Positions 35,031 to 47,219 of a DNA stretch of 64,000 nt are shown piece after piece; positions within the stretch are counted from its first letter, which is position 1; every line of letters starts with the position of its first letter. Origin of the DNA: Nepenthes gracilis (taxonomy: Eukaryota; Streptophyta; Magnoliopsida; Caryophyllales; Nepenthaceae); contig BSYO01000034.1 of the NCBI GenBank assembly GCA_033239525.1, positions 4,154,001-4,218,000 of the forward strand, given 5' to 3'. The notes beneath the pieces were generated by a model, which saw only the letters and a list, made by a program, of their open reading frames with translations, had not been told where the DNA came from and made no database searches. The translations under genes were made by a program, and so were the position numbers.

Positions 35031-35310
35031 GGGCCTAAAGGTTCCTTAGCTCCGTGGGTGTTTGATGGGACAAATTGCCATGGATCTGGCAATTCTCGCA
35101 CTTCTTTACAAAGTCCATGGTGTCTTTCTTCATGGTCGACCAATAGTAGCCTTGGCACATTATCTTGAAGGCAAAGTTCTTGTCCCCGACGTGTGATCCA
35201 CAGATACCGAGGTGCACCTCATTTAACACGTAATCTATTTCCTCTGGTGTGAGACATCGTAAGAATGGGTTGGAATATCCTCGATGATACAACCTCCTAT
35301 CCATGATGAT
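35031..35310 (-). pseudogene. Tat-lineage integrase zinc-binding domain
   Basis: An 89-codon open stretch beginning MDRRLYHRGYSNPFLRCLT. It contains H...H...C-x2-C (EVHLGICGSHVGDKN... and KKCENCQIHG), the integrase H2C2 zinc finger, with the linker YYWSTMKKDTMDFVKKC as in Tat elements. It sits immediately upstream of the catalytic core on the minus strand. Confidence 0.9.
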
Positions 35311-36100
35311 GTATCAGCCGACCGTCTTCTTTATGCATTTAGCATTGTCTGGATTCTCTGGTAGGGTGTCATCCGTAATATATCTCCAATTGTGCGACAT
35401 ATAGTTTTCACTGTCAAAGACTTGTAGCACTCCTTACTTGAATTCTTCTATACTAGGAGAGGTCAAGACCTCTCACATGTCTTTCACGTACTACTCGAGG
35501 CTTTTAGCCACGGCGGCCCTCATGAGCTGGTTGGCCTTCCAATTGTCCAACTTCGAGAGGTGCGCCATCTTGATCCTATCGAACTTTGAGGCCATACTCC
35601 TTACTCTAGCGAGGTATTTCATGAGCAAAGGGATAGTCACCTCAAAACTTCCGCGGACTGGGTTGACGATCAGTTCTGAGTTGTTGTAGATGAACACAAG
35701 TCTTGCATAGTATTCTTTTGCAAGTCACAACCCGACGAGCAGGGTATTGTACTTAGCAATGTTGTTGGTATCCAAATTCGAGCTTCAATGAGTATCTAAT
35801 CACCAAGCTATCAGGGGCCCTTAGAATCACTCTGGTCCCACTGCCAAAGTGAGTCGAGGCCCATCTACGTGGAGGGTCCAGTTCGGCACCTCCAATCGAC
35901 AGTCTATTTTGCCCGGGTGATCATTGTCTAGGATCAAGATCTTAATCTCAATAATAAAGTCTGTCAGGACCTATCCTTTTACAGCCAGCCTTGGTTTTAA
36001 TTCTACATTGAGCTCAGCCAATTCAATGGCCCATTTGACTAGTTGTCCTAACATATTGGGTTTCTGCAAGATTCCCGTCAAATGTTGGTTGGTCAAGAAA
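35311..36100 (-). pseudogene. Tat-lineage RNase H and connection
   Basis: At 35491-35697 the minus-strand frame reads NNSELIVNPVRGSFEVTIPL, then MKYLARVRSMASKFDRIKM and NWKANQLMRAA, matching the middle and end of the Tat RNase H (D-S-Q-L-V-x-N-Q-V ... K-A-D-x-L-A-x-A). At about 35870-35900 W-T-L-H-V-D-G carries the first catalytic Asp. Stops separate the two parts. Nothing of RT or gag is present to the right because a copia element begins at about 36117. Confidence 0.8.
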
Positions 36101-36116
36101 AACTATTTTTTACCCG

Positions 36117-36645
36117 ATAACAATTCAATCCAAAAGAATCCAATTTAAGTGTCATCAAATATATCATTCGCTATGCCAATGGGACATACGACTATGGAAT
36201 TTTTTACTCCAAAGATTCAAATTTTGTCTTGGCTGGATATTCTGATGCCGACTGGGCTAGAAATGCTGCTAATTGTAAAAGCACCTTTGGTGAATGGTTC
36301 TATGTCGGATCTAACCTCATAGCTTGGATGAATAAGAAACAAAATTTTATCTCCTTGTTTGCTGTGGAAGCCGAAAACATTGCCACTGGCAACTACTGTA
36401 CGCAACTCTTGTGAATAAAACAAATGCTTTTTGATTATGGTATTATCCAAGACACTATGACTATTGTCTGTGACAACACTAGTACCATTAATATTTCAAA
36501 AAATCTTGTTCAGCAATTTTGAACTAAACATATCAATATTAGACACCATTTTATTCATGAACACATTGAAACTTAGGTCGTTGCCCTTGAACACACTCCA
36601 TCTGAGAATCAATTGGCTGATATCCTCACTAATTTTTGAGAATGG
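36117..36645 (+). pseudogene. Ty1/copia RNase H
   Basis: Plus-strand translation: YANGTYDYGIFYS, LAGYSDADWARNAANCKST (the D-A-D-W signature), VGSNLIAWMNKKQNFISLFA, VEAENIATG, IVCDNTSTINISKN and HIETxVVALEHTPSENQLAD followed by ILTNF. This is the complete C-terminal RNase H of a copia element, ending as usual with QLADILTK. Several stops; the remainder of pol upstream is missing. Confidence 0.9.
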
Positions 36646-37479
36646 CCATCGGTATTTTGTTCTCCTCCTACAAAATGACGTGTGTTCATTTTTTTAAAAA
36701 TAAAAAAAGGCGAGAGAAAAATGCATTGTGCCCACCTAGAGCCTGATTGGCGCTCAAGCATCATATCCAGAAGCGCGCCGCATGCCGCGCGCCTTAGTGA
36801 CACTTGAGCACCGCAGCCTACCCCCTCTTTATCTTCAAGCACACAACGTGCACATAAAAACCTCACCGTTCTTTTCTCTCTCTCTCACCACACGATTTCT
36901 CTCTCTCTACGTCCTCTCACTCCCAAAATCCTCTAGATCTGCACCACCTCTCCTCGGATTTGGGCACTCTCCTGGTAATCTCCTCCTTCTCTTTGGTTTT
37001 TTCGGGTTCTTGAGTTCCATTCCGCCATTAATGGCGGCAACACTATTAAGTGCCGGATTTCGACCAACCCCATGTCTACATGAGGTTCCCTTCTTGATGT
37101 GCTCAATTTCTTCATGCTTCTTCAAATTTTGGCCGGATTCACCGCTTTTCACGCTGTTTTACACCAGATCAGTTGTTATATGTGCTATTTTTTGCTATGT
37201 TTTCCTAATTTGGGTGCCACAAACTCTTGTTTTTTTTTGTTTGGCTGATGCCAGATTTTCGGTTGTGAAATCTGGGCTAGACGATTATTTGCCTGTTGCA
37301 CCATAATATTTGGCTAATGCATGCTTCCCCTTCTCTTCTATTTGGCTACTGCACCACCAAAACCCAGCATGGAGCGAATCAACAAAGCATATAATGGTGA
37401 AGGTGGTGCTAGATTTCCTTACTCTTGTATTTTTGCTCTTGCAAATTACAAAAAAAATAAAACAAAACAAAAAAACCAA
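36646..37479 (+). mobile_element. non-coding leader between copia pol and the third ORF
   Basis: Starts after the RNase H stop. Contains the motif CGCTCAAGC (36751), a possible TATA-like CACATAAAAACC (about 36853) and a (CT)n-rich leader (36872-36912). The 174-codon open frame at 36782-37306 has no recognisable family and is probably a chance frame. SIRE/Maximus-type elements have such a region before their extra ORF. Confidence 0.5.
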
Positions 37480-38700
37480 AGGAGCTTTTGTTGGCGCATC
37501 CTTAAATTCTTCTCTATTTCAGCTTTACAGATTTCTACTCCTTGCAAATCGCTTGCTCATAAATCTGTTGGCAAGTGTCATCGGCTAGGTGAGCTCTCTG
37601 CTCCTGATCGATTCATCAATACTGAGGCTAAAGCCCTATTCACTTCATATATGTCTCAACGATAAATTTTTCTCGAACAGGAAGTTGATCTTGCTTCCTT
37701 GGACCTGTCCATTTCTTTTGTGTTCACAGACTGCCAGTGGAAGCCAATCCTTATCAATTTAATTGCACCTTCTGCATTGTTAGTTAAAGAATTTTATTAT
37801 AATATTCATGATTATCAAATCATTCATTCTCTACCTTTTCGAGAGGGCGTCACCTATGGATTACCCCAGACGTGATCACTCGGGTTGTCAATATTCCTCG
37901 GGTGGAGCATCACGATTATCCTTGCACCCCGCATACCATGCGAGACCACCACGAGATCGCTTCGTTTCTCCAAGGCTCTCCCATAGAATGGAATGGATGG
38001 GTCTTCAAAACCAAGCACCTCTCCCTTCAGCGATGGTTGTGAGTCAGATTATAATGACAAATATTTTTTTGGTCTCTTACTTCTCCTCCACCCCCTTGAT
38101 AAGGATTTATTTCTCTTTAACCTCTTGAGTGGGCGGCCCATAGACCTACCATCCCATTTCTGTTCTCACACCATTGCACATTTTGAGTCCAAAAAGGATG
38201 ACAACCTTCCACACAGTTATCTCATTTAGCATCTGATCACGGGTTTAGGTGTACCATTTCCCGATCTTCCACGTATGTCGCTTGCACGACCCATTACTCA
38301 TATTGTATTTGTCCAAAGCCGGTCACACACTCATCGTTTCTTCCCTAATCCCACCGATCCTATCGATGAGCCCCTCCCTGGGGTGTCTCCTACTCCAATC
38401 GAGGGTGGTCCGTCTTGCCCCCAACTCGTCTACCCTAATCCTTCAAGTCCTAGTCCATCCGCTCCTCCCGACACTCTATATCTTCCTCCTTCGCGCTTAT
38501 GGCTCAGCTATCTTGGATTACCGATTGGCTTGAGTGGCTCTACTCTTCTTAAGAGCACCTTTATGCTTATCATACTCTGCTGCAATATGATATGCTTGCT
38601 ACCTTTAAGCGGCTTGATTCTCATCTAGTTACTCAAAAGGATGAGCTCATTCATTTGCGACAACAGTTTGCTCGTCATTCTTCAGGTCAGCTGTCTTTCA
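37480..38700 (+). pseudogene. extra ORF of a SIRE/Maximus-like copia element
   Basis: In several frames, the plus strand gives APDRFINTEAKALFTSYMSQ, then LEQEVDLASLDL, CQWKPILINLIAPSALLVKE, FREGVTYGLPQT, ITRVVNIPRVEHHDYPCTPH followed by TMRDHHEIASFL, then FESKKDDNLPHS and LVTQKDELIHLRQQFARHSS. The pattern resembles the 'putative plant transposon protein' domain (PF20167-like) found with plant retrotransposons. Position between pol and the polypurine tract matches the third ORF of SIRE-type elements. At least five frame changes; non-functional. Confidence 0.65.
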
Positions 38701-38747
38701 ATGATTCTTTTGACTCAGAGTGATGCCTCCTCTTTGGCGCATCGTAA

Positions 38748-38761
38748 CAAAAAGGGGGAGA
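38748..38761 (+). promoter_or_regulatory. polypurine tract of the copia element
   Basis: AAAAAGGGGGAGA directly precedes the LTR start TGTC at 38762. A long run of A then G followed by GAT/GAGAT is the usual SIRE-type form. Confidence 0.8.
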
Positions 38762-39776
38762 TGTCTTTTCTTGGGGGAGCTGTGCCTTGTTTAGGGGATT
38801 GTTTTTTTCACGGGGCGCGTTCTGTTGATTTTGATTGAGGGGCTTCACCTACTGCACAACTGTGTACGCTTGAGGCCCGTTTCCAGTACGATGGCACTTG
38901 CTACTCACCCAATCAGTGCACAAGCCGGTTTCGGTAAAGCATCGCCTTTGCTCGCCCGACCCGCACTCGAGTGTCAAATTCAGCAGACCCCATGCTCGAT
39001 ACTCGCTCGAGCCACGCTAGAGCACTTGGTATGTGTCCCATGAAACCCTAAGCCCGCCCGTTGTGTGCTCAAGCAACAATCGAGCGTCACAATGCATATT
39101 TCACCAAAGGTCACAATTTTACCTAGGTTTTCAAGCCTCCCTATATATAGCTGTCTTACTTCATTTACTCTAACCTTTTGCTTAAATATTTGACGAATGT
39201 TTCAGAACAAATCAAATATTTCATCCTTTTTACATTGCTCCACTTGAGAAAATTTAATTTTGATAATTGTGCTTCCTGAGCTAAAGTTTTGTCACCATGT
39301 TTTACACATCTTCCCATTGGTTAACCTTTATTGGCGACATTGGTGGCGTGAAAATTAGGTTCCAATGATATATGACAATTCAAGTGGTTCATGATAAAAG
39401 ATTAACTTGAAGACTGGAATGTGTCCAGCTTCATTGATGTGGGCAAATCTAAGAAATTTCTTGGTAGAAATCATAAGACGAGAGTAAGTTGAATAGGTTA
39501 GCACGTCTGTATCACTTAGTTTGTAAGTTAATTTTTATAGTGCATATCTTTTTTGATCATTGAAACCCGAAGGATTTTACTCAATAGTCATGGTTATCAA
39601 AATTTCCTTTCGTCACCAAAAATCACGACTTTATTATTATTACTAATTTTATTAGTTACTATTCACATCTAGATTAGAATATATTTTGTATTTATTATAT
39701 ATTCTATGATTTTTATTCTATAAATTTATTGAAGGGTCAAAACATTATTGTTAGTCAAAATGATCTATTCCTTTCA
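38762..39776 (+). mobile_element. 3' LTR of the copia element, copy 2
   Basis: Starts TGTCTTTTCTTGG after the polypurine tract and ends CCTTTCA, about 1015 bp. The 3' two thirds align with copy 1 (14845-15804) and with the reversed copies 3 and 4. A TATA box CTATATATAG lies at about 39151, and the element-wide motif CGCTCGAGC at about 39004. Confidence 0.85.
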
Positions 39777-40372
39777 CTATAAATAGCACTAATAATGCAT
39801 ACTTTAAATCTGAATAGTTGTCCAAATATAGTCATGTTGAATATTCATATCTTTATATCTAAACTCTGCATAGCACAACGTTTAATAAGAGATTAAATAA
39901 TACAAAATTCATTACCTGTTATATCCTCAAATATTTAAATTAGAAATTTTTCTTAAAAAATAAAAAAATAAAGAAAAACTAAGGATCAAAGAGAGTGGAG
40001 ATTGAAGGGTTTTGCCCCGTAATTTGTAGATTTTGTAAGTGATAAAGAACCCAAACTTTGTACTTGCTTTTTTTTTTTTGAATTGTTCCAATTATCCGCT
40101 TTTTTAGGAGAAGATGGTGAATTTATAGCTTTATCATCAGTTTACCATAGTTTTCGAAAGAGAAATAATTAGTCATAAATTAAGTTGTTATATTGATTGT
40201 GAATTAAATAGTCAAGTCGTTTCAAATTCTCTAATTTTAAAAATTGTCCATTGGGTATATCAACTTCTCGCTTTGTCCTGACTCAAAATTTAGTACGTCT
40301 AATTAATTATTATTCTTAAAATTTAAATTTTTAAATAAATTTAATAAAAAAAGTTAAATCCCAAAATTTGGA
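39777..40372. other. spacer, no gene seen
   Basis: AT-rich sequence between the copia LTR and the family A LTR. Confidence 0.5.
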
Positions 40373-40553
40373 TATTACAAACCAAATATATAGGACCCAA
40401 TAAATCAAAACTGACACAAGACTTTATTGGACAATCATCTAAATAATATAAATATGACCTACTCTATAATAATCATCATAGAGTGACACTTCAACCTAAT
40501 CATGATCAATAGATAATATAATATCTCAACTATTTTTAAAATATAACCATAGG

Positions 40554-41003
40554 CCTATACCCAACCAAACCAAAAATCCAATTATATCAAATGCCAATTT
40601 AAACCATAACAGAGCTAAAACTCACCAAATTGGATGAATAGTTGACAGATCACGTCCATACTCTCACAATACATCCGAACCTTGAATTCTGAAGGGATAA
40701 AATATAAGATATGAGTTTAACACTCAGTATGTATCATATACGAATAAACGGGTCCAATAAATCAAATGGAAGGTTAAGGAATAAAATCATCAGCCTATAC
40801 CCAGCCAAACCCAAAATCCAATCGTATCAAATGCCAATTTAAACCATAACGGAGCTAAAACTCACCAAATCGGATGAATAGTTGACAGATCATATCCATA
40901 CTCTCACAATACATCTGAACCTTCAATTCTGAATGGATAAAATATAAAATATAAATTTAAAACTCAGTATGTATCATATACGAATAAACAGATCCAATAA
41001 ATC
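40554..41003. repeat. 240-bp tandem duplication inside the family A LTR
   Basis: CCTATACCCA recurs at 40554 and 40794 with the following 200 bases nearly identical. The other LTR copy (11342-13776) has a single unit. Confidence 0.85.
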
Positions 41004-43925
41004 TGTAACGACCCAAAAATTTTAAAAAGGAAAATTTTAATCATTAAGTCCGGTCAATGCAAGTTGACCGGAAAACGAAATAAGAAAAGTACATCGGCTT
41101 AAGATGGAATCAAGTTAGGCCTTAAGAACTCCGGATTTTCGGGATAAGAAGAAGTCGGATTGCATTGGTGAAATTCTAGTCAGTTTACGGATGAAAAAGA
41201 AGTCCGGATTTCCTTGATAAAACGAAGTCCGAATTTCCTTAATAAAATAAAATCCGGATTTCCCTTGGTAAAAAGAACTCCGGATTCCATGGGGAACAGA
41301 AGTCCGGATTTCGTTGGAGAAAGGAAGTCTGAATTTCCTGTGAATTAAGAACTCCGGCTTCTGATACGAAAAACTACTCCGAAATTTCCTTTGTTGAAAA
41401 CAATCCGGATTTCTTGTGATTAAGAGCTCCGGCATTTGACACTAAAGCCTACTCCGGATTTCCCATTAAAAAACAAGTCCTACCTTGGAGCAGATTTTGA
41501 AATCAAAAGTTGTTCAAGAAAGTGAAGGAGCCGGAGTGATGACTCATGACGTTGGGAACACGCGACATAAATGAACTAGCTAATTCCAAAGTTTTGAAAA
41601 TGCAAAGTCATAAATGACCCTCTTTAGAAAATGTAAAATCATAAATGATACCCTTGGAAAATAGAAAATCATAAATGATGACCACCTAACTCACGGGCTA
41701 TAAATAAGGGCTTAAGAGTATCAGAAAAAGGCACCCACAAAAAACTCTTAGTAAAGAAGGAGACCGAAAGCTAAGGCAAAGTAGAAAGGAATTCAGGCAG
41801 GATACTCACCCCTATTTCTAAAACTCATGTTTATTTATGTTGCTATGAAAGTATATGATATTCCGTATGAAGTATGCATTTACTGTTTTATGACTTATCG
41901 TTCTGAAATGCATGTTTAAAAGAAATTACATTACGCATGATGTTAGACTTATTACATTTTATGATTAATTGTCAATTGTTATGAATTTTGATAAATGCAT
42001 GTTTACGGAAAAGAATTTAGGCCTTAAGATGGAACAAGAACTCCTGCTATTGATCTTTGCTTTCTGTCAAAAAGACCTCTAAATTTAAGATAAAAGACCT
42101 CTGGCATTTTTACAGAAAATGATTTAGAGCTCCGGCATTTTAGAGAATAACTTCGGATTTTAACAGAAATGCACTCCGGATTTAGAACTTCGGATTTTAA
42201 CAGAAATGCACTCGGATTTAGGGCGGATTTTAACAGAAATGCACTCGGATTTAGAACTTGAATTTTAATGAAATGCACTCGGATTTAGAACTTCGGATTT
42301 TAACAGATATGCACTCCGGATTTAGAATTTGAATTTTAAGCAATCGAACTCCGGATTTTAGAGCTCGGATTTAAGAACTTGGTTTTGAAAGAAATCATTC
42401 GGATTCTGAACTTGGATTTGAAAGAAAAGTACTCCGGATTATTGAAAAGAAAAGTACTCCGTCCATTTTAAAAGAAGCACTCCGTCCCTTTGTTTAACAA
42501 GCACTCCGGATTGAAAAGAAAAGTACTCCGTGCATTTTAAAAGAAGCACTCCGTCCCTTTGTTTAAAAAGCACTCCGGATTGAAAAGAAAAGTACTCTGT
42601 CCATTTTAAAAGAAGCACTCCGTCCCTTTGTTTAAAAAACACTCCGGATTGAAAAGAAAAGTACTCCGTCCATTTTAAAAGAAGCATTCCGTCCCTTTGT
42701 TTAAAAAGCACTCCGAATTGAAAAGAAAAGCACTCCGTCCTTTTGAAAAGAAAGGCACTCCGTCCCTTTTAAGAAAAAGAACTTCGGACTTTGTTAAAAA
42801 TGTACTCCGTCCTTTATGAATAAAGAACTCCGGTTCGATGAACTCTGGATTTCAGAAAAGAACTCCGGCTTTGTAAGAAAAGAACTCCGGCAATAATAAA
42901 AGAACTTTGGCTTCTGGAACTACGGCCTTCCGTTTGAAAAGAACTTTGAAAATTTAATGAACAAGACTCTGTCCTTTTATTTGAAAAGAACTTGGATATT
43001 GAACCGGATTTTGAAAGATGAACTCCGGCTTTTGATAAGATGATATGGACTTCAATAAATGAAGTAAAGAACAAGACTATATGAAAACACATGGATTATG
43101 GACAGCAGGTGGAACTTTTCCGACTTTTGATCTATGATGATTGGCCATTAAAGAACACGAACCAAGAACCGAGTTTCCATTAAGCTTCTTTGTTAAAGAT
43201 GGATGAAGGATATTTGAGTGACACTTGAGGATGCCTCCTACGGGCCACGGGAGGGGACCTTTTGGTGGCATAAGAACTATGGACTATGGCCCGTATGTAG
43301 GGTTAAAGGCATTACCTCCCGCCAGGAGCATAATGAGGGGATACGGCTTTAGGTTGTGGGGTAGCACACAACCCGTCCTCGATGTTGTCGCTCCCGTCCG
43401 GTCCCTAAAGATGATCACGAATTTGAATGATTTTGATGAATTTTTCGAGGAAGACAAGATGAAAAGAATAAGAATGAAGAAGAAACGATATGATGATTTT
43501 TCTTATGCTATGCTATATTATGAATTTATGTTTTGATCAAACTATATGTATGCTTATGTTTTTTGCATGTGAGTATCTGGGCTTTGTAAGCTCATTCTTG
43601 CAACTTTCGGATGACAAGCTTATGGATGATGAAGTTGAGTAGAATCTATGGTGTAGCTGAATGGTTAAGCTGGCGGGGCTTGATTTTTGAGAGCTTTGTT
43701 TATTTTGTTTTTGAGGAGACTTATAAAATTTATTCCGCTGCTTATGAATGTTAGTATGTTTCCGTGATACTTGGGATTAATGAAATTATAAATCTTTAGT
43801 ATGCATCTCAGGTTCAAAAGAAGAAAAGAAAAATTTTTATGTTCACCTATATATTTTTTTATTTATTTGTAAGGACTTTGGATTTGACGATGGCTTTTGA
43901 TGGTAATAAAAGTCGGGTCGTCACA
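41004..43925 (+). mobile_element. solo LTR 1 (gypsy)
   Basis: 2922 bases that begin TGTAACGACCC and end GGTCGTCACA. Five bases AAATC occur directly on both sides (40999-41003 and 43926-43930). The 40554 duplicate unit provides an empty-site copy: there CCAATAAATC runs straight into AAATGGAAGGTTAAGG. No interior or partner LTR. The inside is dominated by an ACTCCGGATTT-type motif. The promoter-side feature GTAAGCTCA (about 43588) is shared with other gypsy LTRs. Confidence 0.9.
42451..42750 (-). repeat. 69-bp tandem repeat within solo LTR 1
   Basis: AAAGTACTCC or a close variant starts at 42451, 42520, 42589 and 42658, exactly 69 bases apart. Each unit carries three CTCCG motifs. Because 69 is 3 x 23, the minus strand keeps an open frame of 23-residue repeats (W-T-E-Y-F-S-F-Q-S-G-V core). 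Confidence 0.9.
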
Positions 43926-45987
43926 AAATCAGATGGAAGGTTAAGGAATAAATACCAAATCAGAAAATAAATATAAATCCAAGTCGCCAATACAAAAAGT
44001 CAATCATCAAATCAAAAATAAAATTCAATATCCAAATCCAACAAAATTCAATATCAAATTTCAATGTAGTCTCATACTCAAATCAAACATATCAAATCTA
44101 AATAAATGTCCAATCCAAAAATAGTCCCATTCGGACATATATATATATAATAGAAGTGATTCGAACCAATTCTAATAAACATATATCTAATCCAAAGTCC
44201 AATCTACATACAAATCTACGATTCGATCAACTCATGATTTAGGGCATAGTCCAATAGCCAATGATCCAATTTTGTGCGCAAAAACTGAAGCAGCACCGCA
44301 AGTAGATAATTACAAGGTTCCGGATCAAAACATACCTTTAAAATCAATGAACGAGATATACCAAAACTCATCTACAGAAAAATCAGCGAATCTTAAATCC
44401 AAATCCAAAATTAAAGTCTAAATATCCAAATCTATCAAGAAACACAAAACATGCAGTAAATCTAAATTTCAATTATTTAAAGACTAATTTGAGGGATAGG
44501 TTACTCCTAACCCTGTAATCTTAAGCAAAATCAAATACAGGTAAAGCTAACATGTTAGGCAACCTATATGCTTTATATCCCATAAGTAAGGTTACTCACT
44601 ATATTTTGTCACCCATGACTTTAGGTATAATTTATCAAGTTGTAAGATATATTAGGACATCGAATATATTATAAATTCTAATTAAATAGCCAAATTGGCA
44701 AATCATTACATCCAATCCTTTTCTACCGGTGAAAAGGGATTTCTAATAACAAATCTCACCGTCAGGAGTTGACCAAAATATCTAATAATAAATTCAAATA
44801 TCGTAATCACAATCTGGCACATGCACATGAAAATGTACAACCCATATAAAGTTTCAGACTCATTTTCATATAAATATACGAATATAAAAATACATAATGT
44901 CCAAAAATTTTTTTAAGCTTCCATAAAATAGCAAAACTCTCAAACATCACAAAACCCAAACCAAAAATCCCCAAATCAACTAGTGAACTATACATACATT
45001 TTCAGAGTAAATAGATCGGATGTATAAAATACATGCATGTCAATAAAATTTTCAAATAGTAGTTATAACAACTCAAGTTCCAAAACACGATAATTAGAAA
45101 GTAATTAATATTATAATGATCAAGATTAGACTTAATGAACGTGAAAGAATATGTATTAGAAGTAAAAATCGGGCAAAAGCGGGCTACTGCTTGCTGGTAC
45201 GTTACCAACAGCATGGCACCTACCATGTGCTCAAGCGCAACAAACGGCGGCAAAAATTATAACATCCTGGTTTTCACATATAGTAAATTATGTTATATAA
45301 TTAAATTTTGGTTTAATGGAAGAAATATTTAGCTATGATGAAAATCACCAAACCTGGAGAAATGTTGGCAAGTTAACCGGAAAATTGAGGTAGTATTAGT
45401 TGACCGAAATTATTGGATTGTTGATCAAAAATTTGAGGATGAAATATTGATCGGAATTATTGGGTTGTTGACTCAAAATTTAAGGATGAAATGTTGACTG
45501 GAATAAAGGCATGTTGACCAAGTTTCAATAGGCACAAGATTTCCGAAGACCTTTGAAGAAACTTCGGAGGCCTTGGATACCAAAAGAGATGGTCCGGAGA
45601 CCATGATAAGTCTCAGGAGACCCTAAGAAGGTATTTAGAGATCATGAGGGATTTTCGGAGACCTTGAATTCCAAGTAACATTTTCTGAAGACCTTTTTCG
45701 GAGACAATTGTGTGAATTCCGGAGATGAATTTGAGACAATTCTTCTGTAGTCATTTTTGGACAGAATCGAACGAGATTTTAGAGATGTTTTTTTGAAGAC
45801 CATTTGGATATGATTAAATGGTTTCCGGAGGCCATAATTCCGGAGACCATGAATTTGGAGATGATGATTTCCGAAGATGATGAATTTGGAGACGATGGTT
45901 TCCGGAGACCTTGATCTCCGGAGACTATAATTTCGAAGACGATGAATTTTGACACGATAATCTGGAGACCAAAAGCCAATTTTTTTG

Positions 45988-46200
45988 GAGACCTTGTGAT
46001 AAATTTTTCGGAGATCTTGTGATAGATTTTTTGGAGACCTTGTGATGGATTTTTTGAAGACCTTGTGATGGATTTTCCACAGACCTTGTGATAAATTTTT
46101 CGGAGACCTTGTGGTGATTTTTTCGGTGACCTTGTAATGGATTTTTCGGAGACCTTGTGATGAATTTTCCGGAGACCTTGTGTTGAATTTTTCGGTGACG
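45988..46200. repeat. 22-24-bp tandem repeat in solo LTR 2
   Basis: About nine units of the form CGGAGACCTTGTGATGGATTTTT, at 22-24-base spacing. Degenerate versions (GGAGACC) extend from about 45580 to 46290. The 205-codon minus-strand open frame over this region is a product of the repeats. Confidence 0.85.
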
Positions 46201-47219
46201 ATTTTTAGAGACGAATTTAAATAGTTTCCGTAGATGATTTCCAGAGACAATTGGATCAAATTCTGCAGACCAAGAATCCGGAGACGATTGAGTGAGTTTC
46301 TAGAGACAAATTATCTAGCTAGGGTAGCTAAACTGTTTTACCTGCTCGAATTCTCTGAAATTCTCTAGAGGAAACATGAATAAAATATCAACAATAGTTA
46401 CTTGCTCTCAACCACCCCGCTGATCTTCTAAAAAGGAAAGGAAAATAAGAAGAAAAATACGAAGTGGTTAACCTATCCTCATCTACTCCCACCGATCCCA
46501 TTGCCTACAAATTCAAACTCTCGGGGGTTTGGGAGCGAAGTTTTGGGGAGACAAAAAGAAGCAAAGGAGAAGATGGAGAGATAGAGTTTTGACCAGATAT
46601 AAGTAAGGGAGTTCATAAATCAGAAAAGGCTAAGGTTAGTATACTCACCATTTTTAAATTCATATTTTAACGCAAGTATACTATACGCTTTTGATGAATT
46701 TATGTTAAAGTCTGATAAGGAATATTATTTTTATGTTCTCTTTGTTAAGTTTCTACATGAAGCATGCCATGATAATTTGCTTTGATCATTTGAATTAAGG
46801 AAGAAACTCAGTTAATTACATATTTAAAAGAAGCCCTGTTGTTTATTTATGTAAAGATGTCCAGTTATTTCATGATGTTTGGTTATTTTACTTAAATGCA
46901 TGAAGTTTGGTCATGATCATATTTTAAGAAGTCCGATTACTTTATGTTTAAAAGAAGTTCGGTTATTACATGTTTAAATGATCTCCGACCATTTTGATAA
47001 TAAGACCACCGGTATTTCATAATAAGATCTCTGGCTTTTCGATAAAAAGACCTCGACTTTTGATAATAAGATCTCCGGCATTTTGATGAAAATGATCTTT
47101 TGTTTTAAAATATTGAATGAAAGCCCTTATGATGTTTGGTTAATTGCATTATTTGACTTCAGATTGTTAGAAGAAAATGATTTACGAAAATAAGTGTTTT
47201 GAATGGCCAAGTGCTGCAG

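Noticed and set aside
36782..37306. 174-codon open frame with several hydrophobic stretches
   Set aside because: It lies in the CT-rich leader of a copia element, lacks a known domain and begins in LTR-like promoter sequence. I cannot exclude a small membrane protein, but nothing supports one.
42439..42711. 90-codon open frame with 23-residue repeats
   Set aside because: It is explained by a 69-bp DNA repeat within a solo LTR; no start context or conserved relative is visible.
42421..42790. CRISPR-like array
   Set aside because: Units are contiguous 69-bp tandem repeats without unique spacers, in plant nuclear DNA.
45642..46259. 205-codon minus-strand open frame
   Set aside because: It is made of the 22-24-bp tandem repeat; the repetitive KSxTRSPKNL pattern is a by-product of the repeat.
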